Positions 18,254 to 30,413 of a stretch of 64,000 nucleotides of DNA are shown one piece after another. The translations under genes were made by a program, and so were the position numbers. Positions within the stretch are counted from its first letter, which is position 1. Each line of letters starts with the position of its first letter. The DNA is from Lingula anatina (Eukaryota; Brachiopoda; Lingulata; Lingulida; Lingulidae), in contig NW_019775702.1 of NCBI RefSeq assembly GCF_001039355.2, positions 1-64,000 on the forward strand, given 5' to 3'. Below the pieces are notes generated by a model that made no database searches, had not been told where the DNA came from, and saw only the letters and a list, made by a program, of their open reading frames with translations.

Positions 18254-19506
18254 TGACATGTGCAATGTGACTACTCCAGGATGTCTCCAGAGGGTCAGTG
18301 GTTTGATGACCAGCAGCAGCCTCCACCCCGCCCAGGTGCTCCTCTGCCTCCTCACTCTCCTCTCCCAGCCCCACCCCACGGGCGGCCTGCAGGTGCCCCT
18401 CTCCCCCCTCCAGCCAGGAATGGTGGCGGCCAGCAGCCTCTTCACACAGTACACCAAGGACCCAGGCTCCAGAGAATGGAGAGTGAGGAGAATTTGTCTG
18501 CACTAGACCTGGATGACAGTGAGAGCAGTGGCCAACAGCTGGCTATGTATGAACAAGGTAAACGAGGAAAAATGGTTTATATTGTTATTGGAGATGAGCT
18601 AAATGTATTGGAAAAAAGGTTTTTTGGTTGATAGAGGTGCATGTGTGATTTATCAGAAATAAAAGAAAAAACTCAATAATTCATCAGAAATGGTGCTTTT
18701 GTATAACTACAAACTATCCATGTAGGTATATCAATTATATAGCGATTATATTTTTCTGCCTTTGAAAAAAGGTGTTCCCGTGGTACCAAATGGGCCAAAC
18801 TCAAGGTACCCCCCACCTAACTATCATGGTCCACTGGCTAGAGACCAGGGCAGACATCTCATGGGACAGAGACAGGTAGCTGGTATTGCTTTTTTGTACA
18901 ATGCTTTTTTCTCAATTAAAAAATATTTGGATATTGAATTTTGATTTCATTATATATTTTATAATTAAATTTAGTACTTTTTTTGCTTATGTTTCAAAAT
19001 AGACATATTTTTGATATCACTTTGCATTGCAACTAGATGGAAACAGTATGTAAAGGAGCAGTTGGAGTTGTTATCCATTCTGTCACCATTCAAAATGAAA
19101 TTAAGGAATATAAGCATACATTTTGCTGAGATCCAGTGAAACTATTTTCACATATATTTTGCCTTTTCATTTGTCAGATGTCAGAAACCCATCAAGTGTG
19201 GTAATAATTAAAAGTACAACTTTTCTTTCCATGCAGACCATGGAGGTTGTTAAGATGCATCCACAGGGTATGCCACGTTCAGCTCCTCCTGGCATGCGTG
19301 GAGGTCATCATGGCCCAGGTCAAGGTCACAATGGGCCAGGTCAAGGTTATCATCAGGGTCAATATGGTCATCCAAATCAACATTCAGGGCCACCATACCC
19401 ACTGGCGCCTCCTGTTGGAGGTCAGAGGCAGCAGGGTTATGGGCGAGGCATGCCCCCACCACCCATACATCCTCCACATCCCCCCATGATGGGGAACAGA
19501 CACTAG
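5425..19506 (+). CDS. Large ankyrin-repeat protein with proline/glycine-rich tail (inversin/ANKRD55-like repeats)
   Basis: Sixteen exons join to 2841 nt (946 residues): 5425-5443, 6592-6972, 11667-11795, 12257-12411, 12620-12835, 13108-13183, 13381-13524, 13901-14049, 14428-14652, 15849-15969, 16262-16416, 16878-16995, 17281-17581, 18280-18557, 18772-18875, 19237-19506. Every junction keeps phase and has GT-AG borders. Residues 1-110 match nothing I recognise (motif FHWRWINIDSPK). Residues about 113-400 hold seven or eight ankyrin repeats, for example DGSTAVHRACCDGHHEALRI and QGRTSLHLATIGGHGECINF. The remainder is low complexity: acidic and proline-rich stretches, a lysine cluster KKTKKKKKGKD near residue 665 (possible nuclear signal), and a Gly/Gln/Pro/His-rich C terminus. 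The repeats recall inversin and ANKRD55, but the ends do not, so no name is given. Exon 1 is the weakest call: MVIKRK then donor GTAAGTG, chosen because phase and donor fit and an in-frame stop lies upstream. Confidence 0.85.
5444..6591 (+). other. Ankyrin gene intron 1
   Basis: No coding potential seen. It carries a fold-back element at 6058-6214 (listed separately). The short open frames in this stretch lack splice support and known motifs. Confidence 0.5.
6058..6214. mobile_element. Fold-back element (MITE-like) with CAGGGCCC ends
   Basis: The left end CAGGGCCCAGTAACTCGAAA is mirrored at the right end as CAGGGCCCCGTAACTCGAAA (reverse complement). Imperfect complementarity continues inward for roughly 60 bp, leaving a short centre. 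No coding capacity, so it is a non-autonomous DNA element. The superfamily is not assigned. Confidence 0.75.
6973..11666 (+). other. Ankyrin gene intron 2, about 4.7 kb
   Basis: The longest intron in the gene. It is AT-rich with homopolymer runs and scattered short open frames that show no domain or splice support. A stretch around 8695-8840 contains GGTCAGCCAT and GGACCAGTTAG and may be a degraded relative of the fold-back elements at 15374 and 28970. No conserved exon was seen. Confidence 0.5.
12043..12107. repeat. Near-perfect 65-bp palindrome in ankyrin intron 3
   Basis: Arms TTTACATTTTCTTGTCACAG and its near-exact reverse complement flank a very short centre made of alternating TA/CG steps. 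The stem is about 29 bp with almost no loop. It could extrude as a cruciform or fold as RNA hairpin; the minimal loop argues against a microRNA precursor. Confidence 0.8.
14711..15040. mobile_element. Fold-back element with about 60-bp inverted ends in ankyrin intron 9
   Basis: The left arm at 14711-14771 contains TCTTGTGATTACGGTCTGTG and CCCTGGATATCCCGCGGCGT. The right arm at about 14980-15040 is its reverse complement with only a few mismatches. No open frame spans it. Length and structure fit a MITE. Confidence 0.8.
15374..15681. mobile_element. Fold-back element with TAAGGGCCATTCAGAAT ends in ankyrin intron 9
   Basis: The left end TAAGGGCCATTCAGAAT is mirrored by ATTCTGAATGGGGCCTTA at the right. 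A second, inner pair of complementary blocks (TGGTCTCTCCGCCTCTCACA and its partner near 15570) extends the stem. It shares the motif GCCATATTTA with flanking blocks seen in the element at 28970-29158, suggesting one family. Confidence 0.8.
17036..17165. repeat. Intronic direct repeat, copy 1 (before ankyrin exon 13)
   Basis: Contains TTGGTTGAGAACTGTTTATG and then TTTTCATCAATGCTGTACCA. It pairs with a diverged copy at about 17757-17900 in the next intron, on the same strand. Confidence 0.6.
17757..17900. repeat. Intronic direct repeat, copy 2 (after ankyrin exon 13)
   Basis: Contains TTGGTTGAGAACTGTTGCCT and then TTTCATCAGTGCTACACCAG, matching copy 1 in order and orientation with small indels. 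The two copies bracket exon 13. Confidence 0.6.
18199..18252. repeat. (TA)n microsatellite just upstream of ankyrin exon 14
   Basis: About 26 uninterrupted TA units ending 28 bp before the exon 14 acceptor region. Its length polymorphism could affect the branch-site to acceptor distance. Open frames running through it are artefacts. Confidence 0.95.
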
Positions 19507-21110
19507 GGACCGCTGGGGGTTAGCCCTGCATAGCAAACTGAGAAAAGTGGGTACTTCCTCTTCAAGTTATACAAACCATGGGAAAAGATGTAAAATGGCT
19601 GGGAAGATGGGATGGTTGCTATATATACTCTGTACATAGAAATTGACAAGTTAAGACTAGTCTTACTGTATTTTACAGAATATGAAGATGATGCCCTTTC
19701 TGTGTGTGTTTGTGCATTTTATATATATACATATGTATATGTATGTGTGTGTTTACATATTTAAAGTCCCATAGTTCCTTTGTGTTTAGACTGTCATTTC
19801 TAAAACCCCACTGAGCAGGTGTTCCCTGTTGTTTCAAAAACAAACCCCTTGTTTTATTGATCACAATCATTATGGCTTTCAGTCAGCTGTTTCAGTGTAT
19901 TTCATACAGTGAAAAGCTATCTAGCAAGCATCTGTTCATTTGTTACTAGTTATTTTACAAAGTGCTGTATTTAGCAAACATCCCAAGTTGACACTGTTTC
20001 CATGAAATTACAAGACAGAATGTTGACAAATATTCTTAAACCCTCAAGCATTATCTGATATTGATTGAAAGCATATAGTTGGTTATACAGTGTACTATGA
20101 TATTGTCACTCTCTACGTACTAATGGATTAATATTTTCCCTTCTATTTTGGGTTCACAAGGTTTGTACTTACCTTAATTGTTCATCAAGGTAAAAGAGTT
20201 TAATGGATTTGGCCAGGGAATAGAAAATAAAAAGTAAAAAGTACACAGAACATGGAGAATTTTTTATACTAAATTATGTTATGGAACTGTATCTTTCTTT
20301 TGAACACTATAACAAGCAGAAGTGCTTTGTTTGGGATTTGAAAAAAAAATCAGTGCTCTGGTCCATTACATGCCCTAGTGGACATATATATACAATCTAT
20401 ATAGGAATTGTTTTCATGGTACGGTATTATTAATTTTATCAGCTATTTGGTGGTAGTCTTTCCTTAAAGTTTGTGTTTAGCATTATGAGCATAGTCATTT
20501 GTTTTGATTATATACTAGTGTGAATGGCAATACTAACCGGCATAGATTTGTTTGCAATATAATACTTATGCTATAAACTAGTCTATACAGATTTAACTGC
20601 TATGATATACTGGTGCCTGAAGTAGATAAATAACCAGGGTTTCACTTTCAACAGATTGTGAAAGTCAAGGATGTATGCTTGCTGAGCAAGTAAAAAATAA
20701 CCAGAAAAGTGTAACATGATAATTAATATTTCAGCATATATAAATGTACATTGTTTCATGTATTTTGTTGTGCAAATTATGTAGGAAGTGACTGGTGTAC
20801 TTCTATTTCATGAAACTGTCTTGTATATAGAAATTTTCCGTCCTTTGTGAACTGTTAAGACTGTGATATATGAATCATATACCTGTAAACAGATACTGTT
20901 TGGTGATGTGTATGCTATTTGCTATACATGGAAGGCAGAGTAGGCCTGGAAAAAGATTTAGGTACATTTGATTGGAGTGGGTTACTGACATTGATGGTTT
21001 TGGCATAGCATATCACGATTGTTGAGGTACAAATAATCTATCAGAGGCTGAAGTTACACCAGTGCATCATGATTAATAATGCAAAAATAAATGTATGTAC
21101 CTTTTGAGTA
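19507..21110 (+). other. Probable 3' untranslated region of the ankyrin gene
   Basis: Follows the TAG at 19504-19506. AT-rich with no coding signal. Candidate polyadenylation hexamers AATAAA occur, including 21086-21091. The true end is not determinable from sequence alone, and the UTR may be shorter or longer. Confidence 0.35.
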
Positions 21111-24100
21111 ATGTCAGCCGTGGAAGTCAGAGAATCTTATTTATGACCTCCTGAGGGCAGAACAAATATACTATAGAAGTGTATATATGGTGAAAGAAAA
21201 TGGATACCTTTTGTTTGTTTAAAACTGTTATAGTAACAAATGTCATGCAATTTAAACAAGTTTCGTAACACTTCATTTTACTGGCAAAAGTGTAGGTCGA
21301 TCATTTGACTATTTACTGTATTTGTTTTTATTTATTTATTTATTTTATTTATTTATTTTTTTTGTCTTTGGATCTTGTTAGTACTCCGTCCGTTTCTTTA
21401 GTTTTTATTTCTACACGTTTGTTATACAAGGTGGCTTTTAGTTGATATTTAGAGGAGGCGCATAATACGTGTCGATATATTTTTATAGTACAATATTTTG
21501 TCATATGTGAACTTACCAGTTTATAGATTGTCCTCCGTTGGACTATTGAGAGTCGCTGGAACACACAACCCTTATGTTAAACGAAACACCTTTGAAATAT
21601 TTTATGACAAGAAGAATTTTTTACAATTATTATTGTTAACATGAATTTCATATTTGTTTCATATGACTTGCACTGAACCCAGGTGCCATGTCTGTCGCTG
21701 ATCAGATGTCTTAGTAAATGTTCTCTTTCATATGGGGTACCAGATCTCTTAAAAGGTAGAATAAAATTAAGGAAAACGTCTTGATATGTGTTGTGGTGTT
21801 TGATTGTGCAACCTTGGCTTTCTGACGGATTTGATATAACCTAGACGGCTGGTTTCCAAGTGAAGCAAATTTTTTAAAAAAAGTAATATATTTCGTAAAT
21901 CAGTTGTCGAAGAAACCTGACACGTGGCGTGCCTATGCTATGGAGTCTTGGCTAAAGTTTGTCGAACTCCCCTGGTATTTCTAAGGCAACCATTTTCACT
22001 TTTTCGCAGCACTTGTTCACTCGTCATCGTTTTGATTGATTAAGATTCGCCACATGGCTTTTTGACAAAATGCTGTTCAGGAAGTGAAGGCAAAAAAGTG
22101 TTAATGATCCATTCTTTTATGCAGACGGTTGAATCAGAAGATTGAGCCCACCAAGTACTGGTGAGAAGACCGAGACGCCACCCAGCACTGTGGAAACGAA
22201 CAAAGTTGGAGTACAGATAATTGTGCAAGTACATAAAAGAGGCGGACTCCGGGTTTATCCCCCTCCGTTTGTACTTCCCAAATACAATTTAACATGTGGC
22301 AGCGAAACCAATTTCCTAATTCGGGATATTGAAAAAAATTAGAACGAGAGAAGTTGCTTCTTTTCGCCCATTGAAGTTGAAAATGGCAAAATAGGCTTGT
22401 ATTTCGATGAAAATACTCTATTAGTGTAATCGAAGCTGATTTATTATTATAAAAGATGGGTATTCTCAAGAATCCTGAAAATCTTGTTCTTAAGAATTAT
22501 GCAAGGTTAATCAATAAAATATTAATTAAAGTAACAAAATGTACAATTTGTCAGGTAATTTAACACAAACCTTGCCTAATAAAGTTAAATAATATTTTTA
22601 GTGTACCCATAAAGCTTATTAATATAAATTAATAGAAAAAAATGCACATATTGGATAATTATAATAGATGTGACGAAAAATCGATGAAACCAATAATTAT
22701 AATGTAGCATCTGTACAGCTTCAATTCAGCACGAGAACACAAAAACGGGTGGAACAAAGTAACAAAGTAGGAGAGGTGGGTAACAAACCGCGCACCACAA
22801 TAAAGAAATATTTTGAAAATGCACTAAGATGTGAATAATATGGTAACGTTTAGAAGGTGACTGCAATTATTCGACCCAATGCTAAACCAGTCTTGTCGTA
22901 ACTGCTGCGATTCAATACATGATGTGGTTTGAACAGATGCCTGACGTTCCTAGCTGATTCAACCGCTATTTCCACATTATATGAAGATAATTGGTAATAC
23001 AAACCTGCATCACGAAAAGCTAACCTCTTGACATACAGGTATTTAAAGAATCACTGATGTGAGATGGCGAATAAGAGTCAGAAGAACTTTTTGATTAGCG
23101 GGTGGCAAATCCTTAATGGTACATGAGAAAAGGTGGGAATAACAAGAAATTATATGATTAATGTTATAAGAACTACCGAGCAGAGGCAATGAGAGAGGGT
23201 TGAGATGAATAGCCCCATTTATACCAAGTCATCGCACAAACGAAAGCATCTTTTAGGAAAATGAGATTTAAAAAATACGATGGTTCTCTCGAGCAATTGT
23301 TTTTGTAGACAATATTTATTTTTTGTTAGAGTGACGGAGAAAAACTACAGCTAATAGTGATGGTGGCATTGATGTATTGTTTTTGTATGTATTTTAGAGA
23401 TTTATCCTAGACAAACGTGACTGACTGTGTAGAGCAGCGTCAATGGCGAATAAACACCAATTAAAGAATCAGGAAAAAAGCTAATTGATGCTGATCGATG
23501 ATTGGGAACTACATGCATCTTGACACCCTGGAGAATTAAAAAAAGCACGCGAGATGGGGACTATCGTTTAGACAATCAAATCCTAGTCCAGGTCCAGATG
23601 AAGTTTAAACCAATATTTTCGTGTCAGTAGGTTTGACCAAGAAGTGTCACGAGCGGAAGATACTGGTGACAATTTACACAGATGAGAGTGACGCTGTTAT
23701 TGACGTAAATCAAGTGTGCTGTTCACGGGGAGCCATGCAGAACACTGGCACACCTTATTACTTCCAGCTAAATACACTCCTCACCAACAATTATTCAGAC
23801 TTCGCCATGTCCATCTTTTTGACACTTGACCGGTTGGTTGGTCATCATTAGAGGACCTAACGTGAGACTGCCCACCCTCGTTCTCTCCGTGACATTTTTA
23901 CCCGGTACATCATTACAAGGTCATCATCACCATCACGTATATTTCTAAATATGTGACTTCACGTCATTTCTTTGATTAAAATCCACATTCCTGTCAAAAT
24001 TTGAAGTCTAAAGTCTAATGCAAAGTTTTTTGAGTCACTTATCTATTTATTGCGCACACGCAAACATACATAAAGACAGTATCGCAATCATAACCGTAAA

Positions 24101-27100
24101 GGAAATAGTAGCACAAAACTTCCAGCAATTTTGAAGAACCTGATACTTAGTGCATAACTCGAGCATCAGAGCCTGGCTTTTAGAAACACTGTCGATCGAT
24201 AGAAATCCACACTGTTGCACTAGATGAAAGAAATTGTGAACATTAATGAAACAAGACAATGAAACTGTGTGATATATCTAGGCAATCCACCCCGTTCCTT
24301 TATTTGTTTTTTGTTTTGTTTTTTCTTTTTACGACTTTTTCTTCTTTTAATGACTATAAAGTCGAGCCCTCAACTACATTGTATAACCCCCCTCCCTGCA
24401 TTTTGTTTTTGTTCGATTTGTGCAACAAATAATAACATTTCTTACATAAGGCTTTCAAAATCTACGACTTCGAGCTTTCAGTTGCCTTGATTCCCAGGTG
24501 TGAGCTTGGAAGGGCAATTTTTTATGTTTTTGCTTTAATCATCATTAATCTTCTCTCGTGTCATGAAAATCCCTCAATTAGCCAAAATGTTTTAGTGAAC
24601 GAGACATCGATTGCATGCATCTTATCTTCCAAACCGATCTACATGCAATGCATGCAAACTTTTGATATCAAAGTGGCAGCCGCACTGCAAGACCTCTTTC
24701 GTGTAATGAATATTAAAAAGTTCACTGGCCTCAGCGGGAAAACAATCGTTTTATTTTCGATTTTACTCAGTAATTTGTATTTTAATGCATTTGCACTGAC
24801 AAGATAAGAAAAGTTCCACGTTTCGTCTTTCAAAAGATTCTCAAGGGTTTTGCATGACCAGAAGATAATTACTAAGCCTTTTTTTTAATAGGCCTGTCCG
24901 CTACATTGACAATTTTGGCTGTTTTATGAGGTATAAACTTCATGTTGACGCACAGCCTTAGCTGCCAAATAAATAAAACGTAACATGGGAGAAATTAATG
25001 GTTTCATGTGCTATTCGTATTTTAATAAAGATTGCTATGAGTGCCTTTAAAAGTTGCTATATTGTTAACAAAATGTTTTAAAAAGCGCGGTCAAGGTGTG
25101 CACCTGGTGCACGTGCTGTCCGGTCTGTTTTCATGTTTTCAATCACAGAATGCATCGCATGATATTTCGTACCAAGATTTGCTTTTGAGTGTTTATTTCC
25201 CTGCTTTGATTACACCACATGCATCATGTATTCATTGTTAAAGCAACATTTCCTTTATATTTTCCGACGAGTCATGTACTCCATTTCCTTTATAAAATTA
25301 CAGATCGATTTAGACTCCAACCATGCATCTTCCATATTGTCCCATTTTAAGGGTTTTTTTAATCTCTATGTTGCAGGGAAGATTGAAATCCAGTCAAATT
25401 TTAAAGAGTTTGCCGCTTATCCAATGAAAAATTTCAGTAGAATTTATGTGCGATCTGGAAAACAATTATCTGTAAAACAATAATTAATATTTGTTTTCTA
25501 CTTTAAAAAACAACTTTGAAGTACTTTTTTTTACTTTTTTGTGAAGATATTTTATAGTATTGGGTTAGGCCTAAGAATGGTATATCACACCAGACTGCGT
25601 TCTGACTACTGCAGTCAAAATTTAAAGCAAAGGATATACGGCGTGGATTGACCTAGGCTAGTGTAGTCCGACTATTCTGAAGACAGGCCTTGGGGATATT
25701 AACGTAACCCATATTATTGTAGCACGGATTGCCAATTAAACAGATACGCCGGTATTGAAGACTACAGCACTGCTAGAACATTTTAGTCAATCCCCATATT
25801 TTATAGTACTTGGACATTGTTGTCTTGGAAACCAATCGTACTATGCTGTTGCAGTTGAGGTCCGTATAGCAAAGTGATCATCCATTAATTGTAAACCTTA
25901 TTGCACCACATCAAATGTGATTATCTACGCTTATTCTTTCACTTATTTCGTACTTTATTTCCTAAATAGCGCTATCAGTTACAGCAAATCTGGTCATTAA
26001 TGGTTATAGAATAGGAAATCACCACCTCGGGATGAGCGAACTAGACTGATAAATGAAAAATGTATAATTACAAAAGACAGCTGTGAATTAGATGCCACCT
26101 CTCGTTACGAAAGGCAAAGTTAACAACATGGAGATGGGGGGGGGGGGTGGGGGGCTTGCGGTGGTGAAAGGTTGCATTCCAAAAGGCACGTGCGCTTGAA
26201 TTGCAAAATAGTGAGTACAAAATTTATTTTATTGAAACGATTAAAGTAAAGTTACATTTTAATAAATCTGGGCACATTTGAGTAAATTATATTCTACACA
26301 GTTCACTCAATCATGACAATTGTTTTCTTTATTTGATCACAACTATACGCTTGCTATTGAAAAACCTGTACCTGTGCCACGTTCGCCATATGCATGGCAG
26401 ACGTTACAGTTATTCCATTCTTCATCATTTTTGGTGTAATTGAATGTTTTGTTTCTGTTTGCTCATTGTTTTAATGATTTACTTTTAAAAGATATTGGGC
26501 GTCTGAATAAAGAGTAGAAAGTGGCCACAAAAGGCATGGTTTGTATTTCAGTAATGTAAAGATCAGTGATGCAGTTATTTAGTAATAGTTTAAGATCTAA
26601 TATGCTTTTCACACAACCTAGAGCAAATAAAATAAAGGTAGTTTTGCTATATAAATTACTCAAATGTGCCATGTTTAAAAATTTGAACTCAAGTAGAGAT
26701 AATTTTAAAAGAGATGCTCTGTCTCATAACAAATGAAATGATAAGGACTTTCTGTCCGGAAAAGCCAAATTCAAAAGTTCCAGATAACGCGTTTGGAGGC
26801 GACACAACGTATATTAAATGATAAATGTAAAATAAAAGATGAGTATTTTATGTGAATGCTTCTAAAAGACACTTAAATACTGTATTGAAATATTCTTAAT
26901 TTTGTGATCGGTTAGCAACATATGGCATAACTAGATATACCATGATTGTAACATTTCAGCGCATGGAGAGGCTCATAATGACTAGAAAGGGCAATGGATT
27001 TCATACGGGCAGACATGAAAGCCGATCCAGAATAACTGTCTGATTGTGTTTCTTAATTGAACCAAAATGAAAACAATGGCATAACAGGATTATCGGAAAA

Positions 27101-27557
27101 GTAATCAAAACCTGTTTAGTGTTAATGAATATTAATATCATCCCAGAGTGCTAGGAAGTCATCTTCATTGTATTAACATTCAATGCGACAGTCATGCACT
27201 CATATATGACAATTTCAAAAGTTAGCGATGTTACAACACACATATAGATGCCAGCTGTATTATGCGTAGTGTTTGCGCTGTTACTTGTGGAAACCAGTTC
27301 ATGCTTCATCTTGCTCATTATTCTTTAAGTTAATAGGAATAAAAGTCATATCTTTGTCTTATTCAACTGAATATGACTTGGGTATCCTCATTACCACGCT
27401 GACACAATAGGGTTATGTTCTCGCCGTACCAGTAGTTTTGTTCAAATTGGCGTTGGGAACGTTTTTCGTAAAATAAGCGACGTTTGAAAGCTTCAGTAAC
27501 CAAAACTTTACAGATAAAAGATTCCTTGCTTCCTTCTGATTCATATACGCAAACTTC
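21111..27557. other. Intergenic region, no supported gene
   Basis: AT-rich sequence between the ankyrin gene and the 3' end of the first Kv gene. It has a TTTA-rich run near 21328-21362 and a G run near 26137-26155. The longest frame (24487-24807, plus, 106 codons) has no recognisable domain or splice context. Part of it may be the untranslated 3' end of the Kv gene. Confidence 0.4.
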
Positions 27558-30413
27558 CTAGCTTTCGCAAGGAGTTACTTTGGTTATACTGGGTCTTTGC
27601 CCATTGTTATTTTGTGGGGTTTGTCTTGAAAGTGTTTCAACACTGCCATGACGTGAATCGCACTCTTCGAGTTTGTCCTTCTTATGTTTCTTAGGTCTCA
27701 CTCTAGAGTGAGAATAATACAGAAAGAAATTGCTGACGATGATCGGGATTGTCAGAGCCAGCAAAAGAACGCCACAGAACGCTGCTATGGCACCGACGAC
27801 GTAACCAGGCCCTGAAGTCGGATAGAAATCGCCGTAACCTACAGTGGTCAAGGTGATGATTGACCACCAGAGCGTTGTCGGAATATCCGGGTACTGGCAA
27901 GCAGGGTTGTTGATGTTGTCTGCAAAGAACATCAGCGATGAAAAAATTAACATGCTGATACAGAGAATGACGAGTGTGAGGGCTATCTCTGCAAGACTCT
28001 CCTTCAGCGAGTACAGAATCACTTTCATTCCAACATAAGACTTGGCCAATCGGAAGATACGAAAAACGCGGGCAATTTGAAGGATGTGGATGAAGTCCAG
28101 AACAGAGTGCGTGAATAATTCTTTGGGGTTAGAAATGTTCATTATCAGTTCTATGTAAAACGGCACCACAGCTATTAGATCGATAATAGTCAGTGGTTCC
28201 AGAAAGAAACGACATTTTCGTGGACAAAATATAAACCGCATCACCAATTCAAATGTGAAAAAGCATGCACATATCACGTTTATTATTTCCATAGCCGGAT
28301 GAAGAAGGCTATATGATTCGTTTGCATTCGCTGCTGAGGTTTTATTGGCGAGGTCGTTGTATTCATACATTATTTCCTGGTACGTTTGGTCATCAACGTG
28401 GAATATTGAAAGCAAATTCTCCCATTCTGGATCACCTGGCTTGATGCGGAATGCCTCATGGGTATCCATGGCAAACACGAGTATCGACACAATGACAAAG
28501 AACAAGGAAACGCTCAGATATACCTGAAAGGACAGGAAGGATTTATGAGAAATGGGGAATAAGCTAATAAAATGTGGCAGCTATCAATCCAAATTACAGA
28601 GTTTGATATGTAAATTACGTGAGAACGCTTGCCATAGGTAAGAAAAATAATGTTTACATGTAAGTTAATGCATTAACCCCTAAGGTAACCTCCTAAAATT
28701 TGAATTTTATCATGGATAAAATTTTTCAACTTAAAGGTGACGTAAGATTCTAATAATAATAAATCTCAATAGTCTGTCCTTCAGTTTTGAATCTTTACTG
28801 CATTGCATTCAAATTATTGAATTACACATGGCACTTTTATCAAAATCATAAATTAAGTCACGACCTCTCTTTAGTAAGTTAACCGGAAGTTCAAACACTT
28901 GAAATCAGGATAAAAAAAGGGTCGCCTGGAGGTATGCGAATGTGCAAACCTGTCAGATACACTCACGGGAGTCTTGCGCATTCAGAACAGTGGACCAGCA
29001 GATCTGGGGATCAAACATGGCAACCGACTGAAAAACTTGCCGCTTAATTCCCGATTAGACACTGAAGAGATTCCCCGCGGGGATTACGCAGCAAGTATTC
29101 TAGTGGGTCGGCCATATTTGATCCGGGGATCTGTTAGTCCGCTGTTCTAAATGGACTCATAGATGGTTAAGATGGTCGCATGTAGTTTTGTTATGGGGCA
29201 ACAAGGTCTCATCAGTCTCAAGTCACTCTCTAATGGATCTCACTCTCGATGGGCTCTCAAAAATGTTACCAGTCGTTGCAGTAGGTTTGCAAGTACATGT
29301 AGGTCTCATAGCGATCGCCAACGGTCGAGTAGAAGTCTTACAGGAATTTCCATGTACTAGCAACTCGATTTCTAGCAGTGGCGCTGGGTTTCACCTGCTT
29401 GAACGCTAGAAACTTGATTTTGGTGACGCCAAAAACAATGACATCAACTCGAGAACAATAATACCAATGAGAGTGGTCGTTTTAAGGTTTCTATAGCAAT
29501 GCAACCAAACATCAATCTCACTGTAAAGCCATCAAGTGAAGCATAACTCAAAAGTTGCGTAACCAGCATGCCTTGTAACTAGAGGGTCTCTCGTGACCTG
29601 TGAGACCCATCGGGGAGTGACTTGAGACTTCATGGAACCATGTTACGCCAACATGAGGCCTCTTGTGATGGTCACTGGTCGCAAGACTTTGCCAGTCTTA
29701 TGAAAAATTACATTGAAAACCTCTCGGAGAACGATGAAGAGTGATGTAGACGAAAAGGGACGACTTGGGAGACAATCAAAATCAAGGCACCATCTTGATG
29801 CCCTATGGCGGTTCTTAGTGACCGATAGCGAGAATAGGTCAAAAATGTTCTGTTCCACTCAAACAAGTAGATTTGGATTTATAATTCTACATTGTTTTTA
29901 AAGACTTACCTTGGCGCCTAGGCTAGATGAAGGGTTGTCTAAGTAGTTCCACACTTTTCTTCTAGTTGTCTCCCATTTAGATGCCTTCCTATTTTCTTGA
30001 ACTTCCATGTCTTTGCCTAAAAAGGAATCAAACTTAGCCAGAGAAGCCTTTTGTTCTTGAAAATTCGAGTAGTTCACCCAGCAACATTCCACCACTTCAT
30101 TTTCGTCTATTCCCCAGAACTCCAGCTCGTTCTTCATGGCCGGTCCGCACGTGTCCAGTGGAACATGCAGCTCGCCGGTGCGGTAAAAGTTCAGAATAGC
30201 GCAAAATATACCAGGGTGTCGGTCGAAGAAATAGTCTTCCTTTGCAGGCCGATAATAGCGCATCAGTTCCTCCTTATCTGCTAGTAGACCTGTCGCTTTA
30301 TTCTGGAGAGTGTGCAAACTGACTTCATGGATTGACCCCCCAACGTTCAATCGAACGGTCCCGCCATAGACGCCAGCCTCCCCATCTGGAGTACCCGTGA
30401 CCTTTAAGCTCAT
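27558..30413 (-). CDS. Shaw/Kv3-like voltage-gated K+ channel, gene A
   Basis: Two exons, 30413-29910 and 28523-27558, give 489 residues; the intron is bounded by GTAAGT and TTTCAG. The N-terminal T1 tetramerisation domain (about 20-115) has FDRHPGIF and the zinc-binding pattern H-X5-C-X20-CC (ELHVPLDTC to ECCW), typical of non-Shaker Kv channels. S1 starts at the exon 2 border, with glycosylation sites NKT and NES in the S1-S2 loop. S4 (about 314-329) is HILQIARVFRIFRLAK. The filter is TTVGYGD (about 397-400). S6 carries LTIPIIVSNF where most Kv channels have a P-V-P motif. The protein should form tetrameric K+ channels in the plasma membrane of excitable cells. Its best match is Shaw/Kv3 by the T1 end (NPSSSLGAK), and it is the first of three tandem paralogues. 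Subfamily call is moderately sure; Kv channel identity is certain. Confidence 0.95.
28970..29158. mobile_element. Fold-back element in the Kv gene A intron
   Basis: The left block CAGAACAGTGGACCAGCAGA followed by GATCAAACATGGC is mirrored at the right by GGCCATATTTGATCC and CGCTGTTCTAAATG. Blocks such as GGTCGGCCATATTTGA resemble GGTCCGCCATATTTAA in the element at 15374-15681, so they are probably copies of one MITE family. Confidence 0.7.
29195..29640. repeat. Older inverted repeat in the Kv gene A intron
   Basis: AGTCTCAAGTCACTCTCTAA on the left is matched in reverse complement by GGGGAGTGACTTGAGACTTC near 29610-29635. A shorter inner pair, TTTCTAGC and GCTAGAAA, lies near 29370-29412. The arms are diverged, so this looks like an ageing fold-back element. 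Confidence 0.5.

Noticed and set aside
18173..18503. Long minus-strand frames over 18120-18503
   Set aside because: They are the antisense shadow of ankyrin exon 14 plus the (TA)n tract; the Tyr-Ile repeats come from the microsatellite.
24487..24807. 106-codon plus-strand frame
   Set aside because: No domain, no splice context and AT-rich codon use; likely chance.
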